Assembly (NCBI RefSeq): GCF_958450345.1
Contig: NC_088780.1
Location: 131,888,226-131,952,225 of the forward strand
Length of the DNA: 64,000 bases
Direction: 5' to 3'
From: Calliphora vicina
Lineage: Eukaryota; Arthropoda; Insecta; Diptera; Calliphoridae
A model generated the notes under the pieces. The model was not told where the DNA came from. It was given only the letters and a program-made list of their open reading frames with translations, and did not search any database. Below, one piece after another: positions 58,106-64,000 of the stretch. Both the position numbers and the translations under genes were made by a program. The number at the start of each line of letters is the position of its first letter. Within the stretch, counting starts at the first letter, position 1.

Positions 58106-59560
58106 TAAATTATTTAAAAACAATATATTTTAAATAAAAAATTTAAATATTTACAAACAATAAGACAGTACAAACAAAATATATATTTTTTAAATAAAAA
58201 TGTCAAAATTTTAAAATAATAATGTAATCAAATTACAAAAAAACAAACAATATTTTTAAAATAGAAAATATAAATATAAAAAAAAACAAAAGAGTTATTT
58301 TAAGAAATTAAAAATATTGAAATAAACTAAAGTACAAAAAACATAATTTTAAATAAAAATTTATGTATGTATTTAATTATTCAAAATTTGAAAATATTGT
58401 AATAAAATCAATTTACAAAAAAAAAAAACAATATTTTTAAAATAAAAAATGTAAATATAAAAAAACAATACAATAAAAAAACCAAAGTACAAACAAACTA
58501 AAAGTATAAACAAATAAAAAAAGAATTTTTTGATTGAAAATTAAGTTATTTTAAATTAAAAATATTAAAATAAACTATAGTACAATCAAAAACAATAAAA
58601 AGAAAATATGTATTTAAAAAAAATAATACTAAACCAAAAAACTAATTTTAATTAAAAATTAAATTATTTAAAAACAATATATTTTAAATAAAAAAATTAA
58701 ATATTTACAAACAAAAAAGACAATGTACAAAAAAAAATATATTTTTTTAAATAAAAATGTATTTAATATATTCAAAATTTAATATATAGTAATAAATCAA
58801 ATTACAAAAAAAATACAATATTTTTAAAATAAAAAATATAAATATAAAAAAACTACATGAACCAAAGTACAAACAAACTAAAAATATAAACAAACAAAGA
58901 AAAGAATTTCTTTAATTGAAAATAAAGTTATTTTGAATTAAAAATATTGAAATACCAAATTACAAACTAAAAAGTATAAACAAATAAAAGAAAATAATTT
59001 TTTAATTGAAAATTAAGTTATTTTTAATTAAAAATATTGAAATAAACTAAAGTACAAACAAAAGAGATTTATTTATTTAAAAAAGAAAAAATAATATATA
59101 AACTTTATATAAATACATATATAATTTTAATAAAGTTTATACATTATTTTTTTTAAAATATCTACATTTTTCATTTAAAAAGTAATACCAAAAATTAATC
59201 ATTTTTCAATATAAAAAAAAACTAAATAAAACCTAAGTTTTTGTTAAAAAATTTAAATACCAAAACTTATTTTCCCAAATAATGTATTTAAAACATATAT
59301 GAACAAAAAAAAAACAAACAATTCAAAGTTTTAATTACAAATTGTTAATCAGAAATGTACTTTTAAATAAAAAATAATTATTTTTTGTAAACATTTAATT
59401 TTTATTAACAATTTAAATTTTTTATAAACCAAAGCATTTATATTTTTTGTAATAATTGTTTTCTTAATGATTTCTTTGTTTAATAAAAAAGAAATTTAAT
59501 AAAAATGTTTCTTTTAAAAAATTATATATAATAAATGTGTTTTTATTTAAAAAGAAAGGA
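58106..59560. repeat. A+T-rich degenerate higher-order repeat
   Basis: Recurring blocks such as TTAAATATTTACAAACAA, ATATTTTTAAAATAAAAAAT and AAACTAAAGTACAAACAA. One ~120-bp block at 58110-58205 recurs at 58665-58785, an offset of about 556 bp. No coding capacity. Confidence 0.7.
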
Positions 59561-60330
59561 ATCTAAATTTGTTTGAAAAATGATTAAAAAAAAACCGTAA
59601 TCGACTAAAAAATCGATTATTGGGTTCGATTAATCGACTAAAAATCCAACTCGTAAATAGTTGATTGGCATAATCGTTAATCGATTATCAGCTTTCCATA
59701 CCATTCACTACTCAGAATCACTTTCTGAGTCGATTAAGCGATGTCCGTCCGTCCGTCTGTCCGTCCATATAAACCTTGTAATCAAAGTACAGGTCGCAAT
59801 TTCAAAGATAATTTGGTACAAGCTTTCCTATTGTCCCACGGACGGAGCCTATTGAATTTGGTTAGAATCGGTCCATTATTTCTCCTAGCCCCCATACGAT
59901 TGCCCTATCTGAAAATAATTAATCTCTCATAAATATCTTATTTATATTGATATCCGAAACAAATTCAACAAAAATAAGTTTTATATAAGCCTAACTGGCA
60001 CCACTAAATTTTGTGATGATCGGTCCATAATTATTCATAGCTCCCATATAAGGCCAACTTTCGAAAATCACTTTAAACAGCATAAATCTCTTAAAAATGT
60101 TGGTATTCCAATAAAATTTAACACAAATAAGTTGTATATATACAAAAGTCATTACACCAAATTTTGTAACGATCGGTCTATAATTAGTCATAGCTCCCAT
60201 ATAAGACCCACTTCCGAAAATCATTTTAACGAGTATAGATTTCTTAAAAATGTTGGTATTCAAATAAAATTCAACACAAATAAGTTTCATATATATAGAA
60301 GACATGCCACATAATTTTAAAAGAAAACAA

Positions 60331-60917
60331 CAGAAAAATACGCTGTTGTAAATGTCTAAAATTAGTAATAAAGATATAGGTCAAAAATAGTTAAACAAAT
60401 GAGGTAATTTAACCAAATTTAAATAGCAACCGAACAGGAACTATAGCGGATGTATTGATGTATGAGTCATGTATGTGAGTTAATTTGGGGTTACGGAAAG
60501 TTGATTTCAACATACAGACGGATATACGAACATGGCTATAACGATCCAGAATACATATATGTACTTTATTTACGACCCCGTAAATGAAAAATGGGGTCAG
60601 AAAAAAAAGAAAATTATAACAAACCGACGGACATAGTAAGATGGTCTATAAGTTCCATAAAGACTCAAAATATATATAAGTCATGGGGTCTAAAACCAAT
60701 ATTTTCAGTTTTTGTATAAACGCAAAAGTAATAATTTATATTATATAACGAAATTAAAGTCGAAGTGCGAAATATATATATTTAAGAAAGGATCAGCAAA
60801 ATATGCATTTTTTTCGAAAAACTTGTGAAATATGGAAAAGCTTACTTTTCAAACAAAAAGTTACAAACTTGCCCTATTCATAAAAATTTATAAAAAATCC
60901 GATAATTTTTTAAATAG

Positions 60918-60953
<36 letters not shown>

Positions 60954-61182
60954 TTCCGTTATTAAACAGAAAATCATAATATTGCTTATCAATCGTTTAC
61001 AAAACGTTTACATTATTAAAATTCCATTCAAATGTTTATTGAACGGAAATTCATACATATGTATGTCCTTTTTATATGATTTTTATATTTCAAATATACA
61101 TATATGTTTGTGTGTCTGTATTATAAATGTATATTTAAGTGTAATAAAAATAAAACCACACACCAACAAGAACTCGGCTTGG
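60331..61182. repeat. DINE fragments and a TA microsatellite
   Basis: 60430-60720 holds fragments with AACATACAGACGGATATACG and CCGACGGACATAGTAAGATG (inverse GTCY cores). 60919-60950 is a (TA)16 run. No gene. Confidence 0.6.
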
Positions 61183-61620
61183 CTATAACTTCTTAATATA
61201 CTTTGCTGGTGACAAATTCATATCCTTGCAATTCCTTATTGGTTTATGTCCTCTCACATATTCCTCTATATGTGTAAGTGAGGCAAATTTTATCACTTGC
61301 AGTTTTATGTTTCTATCGTTTCTCTCTTTTTTCTCACATTTTCTTAATAAATTTAAGAAAAAAACCAAATTAAATTTACTATCTTTGCCACTGCATTCAA
61401 TAGAAATACCATAAAAAACGTCAAAACTTTTGTAATCCATCTCTTTTATAAGAATAACTGCAGTCATATAGAAAGAGTCCTTTGTTAAATTTAAGTTCCT
61501 GGGTATGCTTTTCCTTGGAAAACTAATAATAGTGCGTTGTATTTGTTGTTCTGTAGTGGAATTTGTGTGTGTGTGTGGTAAATGGTTTGATGACAGTTCG
61601 ATCAGAATAAAATTTATCAT
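61183..61620 (-). CDS. 145-codon ORF, unknown
   Basis: Longest uninterrupted ORF in the window, ATG at 61620 to TAG at 61183. The product is hydrophilic and basic, with Asn/Thr-rich N-terminus (NHLPHTHTNSTTEQQIQR), a central MTAVILIKEMDYKSFDVFYG segment, a KCEKKERNDRN cluster and the end MNLSPAKYIKKL. No signal peptide, membrane segment or known motif is evident. Composition is less A+T-rich than the flanks and the frame includes varied amino acids, unlike low-complexity ORFs nearby. No splice sites, polyadenylation signal or transposon ends were identified. It could be a lineage-specific gene, an exon, or a mobile-element remnant. Confidence 0.3.
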   Translation of the reverse strand: MINFILIELSSNHLPHTHTNSTTEQQIQRTIISFPRKSIPRNLNLTKDSFYMTAVILIKEMDYKSFDVFYGISIECSGKDSKFNLVFFLNLLRKCEKKERNDRNIKLQVIKFASLTHIEEYVRGHKPIRNCKDMNLSPAKYIKKL

Positions 61621-62195
61621 TTTTCTTTTTTTTCTTTATCATACATATTTTTTATTATAGTTTGTCTAATACAGTTTAATACAGAAGTAGATACTTATCT
61701 CTTTACGTATTTTTCTATGGAAGTATACGAGTTTTTTAAAACATATGTTAGAATTCAATATGTTGTAGGTGTATGCATTGGTGTGCTGCAATTGTATGCA
61801 TCATTTAATACATCTTTCATTTTAATATTTTTCAATAATTCATGTGAAAAAAAAACATAATAAAGTGAAAGAATTTCGATTTAAACGTTTTTCTTTCAGA
61901 TAAAAATTGTTTTCTGGAAAAACATTTTTCTGTAAAAAATGTTTATATGTGAAAAACGTGAAAAATGGGTATTTTTGCCTATTGTGAACAGATTTGGTCC
62001 TAGGCTGATAAAAGGCTTACATGACATATTCAAATGATAATAGGGTATACAAATAGGCTAAATCAGAAATCTAACGTATGAAGGCCTCCTATTTAAAATT
62101 ATACACATCCAAAAACCTACGACTACATCGAATTTTGAACTATTTGCGATCTATATCTAGATTACTAAATCATTAATATAGACAATATCTATCTA
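61621..62195. other. Unassigned A+T-rich sequence with DINE-like tail
   Basis: 62100-62190 contains GAACTATTTGCGATCTATAT CTAGATTACTAAATC, similar to 32660-32700 in a DINE-like element. Nothing else recognised. Confidence 0.4.
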
Positions 62196-63166
62196 TCTAT
62201 ATATATAAAATACAAAAAATGTTTCTACCTATGTCCGTTATAGACTCTGAGACCATCTAACCGATTAGCTCCAAACTGGTATCATTGGAAAGGAAATTTT
62301 CTGAACATGGTTTTAGACACCTAAAATACTACATTAGGTCCATACGGTGCTTTCGTAAAGGAGATTTTCGAATTTTCTCATACAAACATTTTTCATATAT
62401 ATACATAAACATGGATGTATGTTCCGAATGAACTCAAAAACGGCAGGACCGATTTTAATGAAATTTACAGGTAATCTTCAGAATAGCCTAGCGGGTAACA
62501 CTCTATAGTCAGATTTTTGATTTTCAGTCTGTGGGCGGAGGGGTGTGGCAAAATCAAATTTTTACATTATACCGCTAATGCCATCTATATATTTATATAA
62601 AAAACCGCTGGACCGAATTTGATAAAATTTTCAGGGAATCTTCAGAACAGCCCAGCAGGTAACACTGTATAGTCAGATTTTTAATATTCGATCAGTGGGC
62701 GGAGGGCGTGTAAAAATCCAATCCAAGTGGCTGGACCGATATTGATAAAATTTTCACGGAATCTTCAGAAAAGCCTTTAGGGTAACAGTGTATAGTCAGA
62801 TTTTTGATTTTCGGTCTGTGATAAACAATTTTGTTTTACTCTTGCATATTAGGTGCATGAATAAGAAATTTTCATATGAAATCAAAAAATTATGATGTTA
62901 ACAAGCTCGATGACCAAATACAATTGAAAGTGTCTGGCGAAACAATAAAATAAAAATCGATTGACACAGTAATGAACGAAGAACAAGTCGTCAATTGTCC
63001 TACTGAATTTTTGAATTCATTTGAACCAGCGGAAAGCCACCACATGTATTAACATTGAAGTTTGGATTACTGACTTTTTCCGACACTGTATATTAAAGTC
63101 GAGATCGAGATGCAATATAAAACAGATGTTTTCGAAAGGCCAGCAACGCGGACCGGGTTCAGCTAG
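62196..63166 (+). mobile_element. Helitron-like element with tandem internal units, intact ends
   Basis: 971 bp. 5' TCTATATATATAAAA at 62196 and 3' GACCGGGTTCAGCTAG ending 63166, between host A and T. Three internal units begin GGACCGATTTTAATGAAATT or a variant near 62447, 62610 and 62732. Each includes TATAGTCAGATTTTTGATTT and TGTGGGCGGAGGG. The 5' block (62275-62365) matches the fragment at 18190-18340. The ORF 63021-63221 runs across the 3' end and is not a gene. Confidence 0.72.
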
Positions 63167-63167
63167 T

Positions 63168-63419
63168 GGATATATAATTATAGATATTTCAAAGACCTTT
63201 CCGACGATGTATAAGATTTAGAAACTTGGGCCAACTGTGGCTAAAAATCGGTAAAAATTATTTCAGCTAAAAAATTTTGAACCAATCATTATTTTTATCA
63301 AAAATACTTTTTCAACAAAAATTGTTTTTAATCTTTATTTTAAAATATATTAAAGTATACTTTGGTGAAGTGTATAGTTGTCTTATAGCTGTTTTACTTG
63401 TTTTATTAATTACATATTT
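63168..63419. other. Unassigned A+T-rich sequence
   Basis: No recognisable feature. Confidence 0.4.
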
Positions 63420-63660
63420 ACTAATAGGAAAATTTTGAAGGAATTCGGTCCACCAGAAAAGCAACCTCACTCCATAACATGACCGCCACCATGCTTAACA
63501 GTTCCAGTACAGTATTTGGAATTACATTACATCAGAATCCACGAAATTAAATTTAGATTCATCGCAACAGTTCAATTCAAGTGTTCTCGAGCAAATTTAA
63601 AGTGAGCTTTACGATTTGTCTGCGATATAAATGGTTCTTCGCAACTTTCTTAGCTTTTAA
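63420..63660 (-). pseudogene. Tc1-like transposase fragment
   Basis: Minus-strand frames give EPFISQTNRKAHFKFAREHL, then DESKFNFVDSD (first catalytic Asp motif, intact), then KHGGGHVM and GCFSG. This matches the catalytic core start of Tc1 transposases, where KAHLKFAKEH, DESKFNLFGSDG and KHGGGSVMVWGCFS follow each other. Several frameshifts and a stop in the VWG position break it, and the rest of the catalytic domain is absent. It is distinct from the Tc1 relics at 2849 and 21086. Confidence 0.85.
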
Positions 63661-63669
63661 GCCCACACG

Positions 63670-64000
63670 CAGAGAAAAAATATAGTTGTGCATGTTTACT
63701 GTAACCATTTCAATATTTTTACAAGTTTTTTTAACAATATTATAGTCACAGTAACTATTTATATGATTGTGGTAACTATAATATGGTTAATTTACGATTC
63801 ACATGATTGTATCAATCATATATATGGTTACAGTAAACAAGTATATAATTGTGAGAACCATATTTATGATGAATCATCATATGATAATATGTTCTTCTCA
63901 GATTATGATATGATATATATAGGCCGAGAGCAACATAATATGATAAGTCCTTCATCATAAAAATGGTTGTCACAAACATATTGTACTTGTTTACTGTAAC
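63670..64000. repeat. Repeat region with TTTACTGTAAC inverted motifs, runs off window
   Basis: TGTTTACTGTAACCA at 63693, its inverse GGTTACAGTAAACAA at 63826, and again CTTGTTTACTGTAAC at 63986-64000. Between are many short ATATGATT/CATATGA palindromes. Probably the end of an element that continues to the right. Confidence 0.5.

Larger units (their letters stand above)
57378..59710 (+). mobile_element. hAT element with BED exon and A+T-rich filler
   Basis: 2333 bp. Ends TAGGGAATGGTA and TACCATTCACTA, flanked by CTCAGAAT at 57370-57377 and 59711-59718. Subterminal AATCGATT/GTCGATTA repeats occur at both ends (57410-57515, 59597-59690). It carries one BED-finger exon and then about 1.7 kb of A+T-rich repeats in place of the transposase core. 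Confidence 0.9.
57262..60330 (-). mobile_element. DINE-1-like element, subfamily A, split by a hAT
   Basis: The left part (57262-57377) has ACCCTACACCACCATAGTGG and CCAATACCTACCTTAAAT. The right part (59711-60330) resumes with CTCAGAATCACTTTCTGAGT CGATT and GTCCGTCCGTCTGTCCGTCC (59745-59765), then blocks with ATTCATAGCTCCCATATAAG. The inverse of 38840-39186 shows the uninterrupted sequence, so the hAT insertion is exact. A separate subfamily B end lies just before it (57207-57260). Confidence 0.78.

Overview
The window is A+T-rich nuclear DNA from an insect, most likely a calyptrate (higher) fly. The only clear host gene is the 5' part of a Rac/Mig-2-like Rho GTPase (Mtl type) at the left edge on the minus strand, split by short GT-AG introns. 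The 60 kb to its right is packed with fly-type repeats: GTCY-bearing DINE-1/mini-me-like elements, Helitron-like elements, hAT, Tc1/mariner, piggyBac and Harbinger-like elements. The species cannot be named from the sequence. The splice acceptor directly before the Mtl ATG implies an upstream leader exon, so part or all of the rest could be Mtl's first intron or flank.

Layout. 1-595 Mtl exons 3, 2 and 1 (minus strand). 745-1133 a ~31-bp degenerate array. 1376-4892 a hAT element with an 8-bp target duplication, holding a hAT transposase relic, a TA-flanked MITE and a 1.6-kb Tc1-like element. 7142-7790 a dead mariner. 10287-10583 the C-terminal end of a Helitron helicase. 11777-13254 a terminal-inverted-repeat (TIR) element holding a second copy of the same MITE. 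14624-15528 a Helitron-like element with a nested MITE. 15798-16972 a second complete hAT. 20823-24295 a dead Tc1 element abutting a 2.1-kb nearly perfect palindrome. 24855-26001 another foldback-type element. 26990-33270 mainly DINE-like elements, one carrying two further levels of insertion.

33597-39328 is the most interesting part. It has a 158-bp Harbinger-like hairpin and two elements with RSS-heptamer-like CACAGTG ends and 5-bp target duplications (Transib-like). The larger one (3.8 kb) contains two hAT MITEs, one carrying an unexpectedly GC-rich 53-codon ORF. The smaller one (1.03 kb) has heptamer plus A-rich nonamer with 14-bp and 24-bp spacers at its two ends, recalling the 12/23 asymmetry of V(D)J recombination signals.

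40154-51470 holds LINE relics, a piggyBac-like element, a hAT with CCCGGG repeats that contains a Helitron-like insertion with exact A|T target, and a ~114-bp tandem array. 56822-60330 holds a MITE and a DINE-like element split by a hAT that kept only a BED-finger first exon; its transposase body is replaced by A+T-rich tandem sequence. 61183-61620 is the longest ORF (145 codons, unrecognised). 62196-63166 is a Helitron-like element with tandem internal units, and a Tc1 relic follows.

No rRNA, tRNA, CRISPR or complete host gene was recognised. Nearly all coding matches are broken mobile-element genes. The informative signal is the nested set of insertions with readable target duplications. 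Boundaries and duplications were read by eye.
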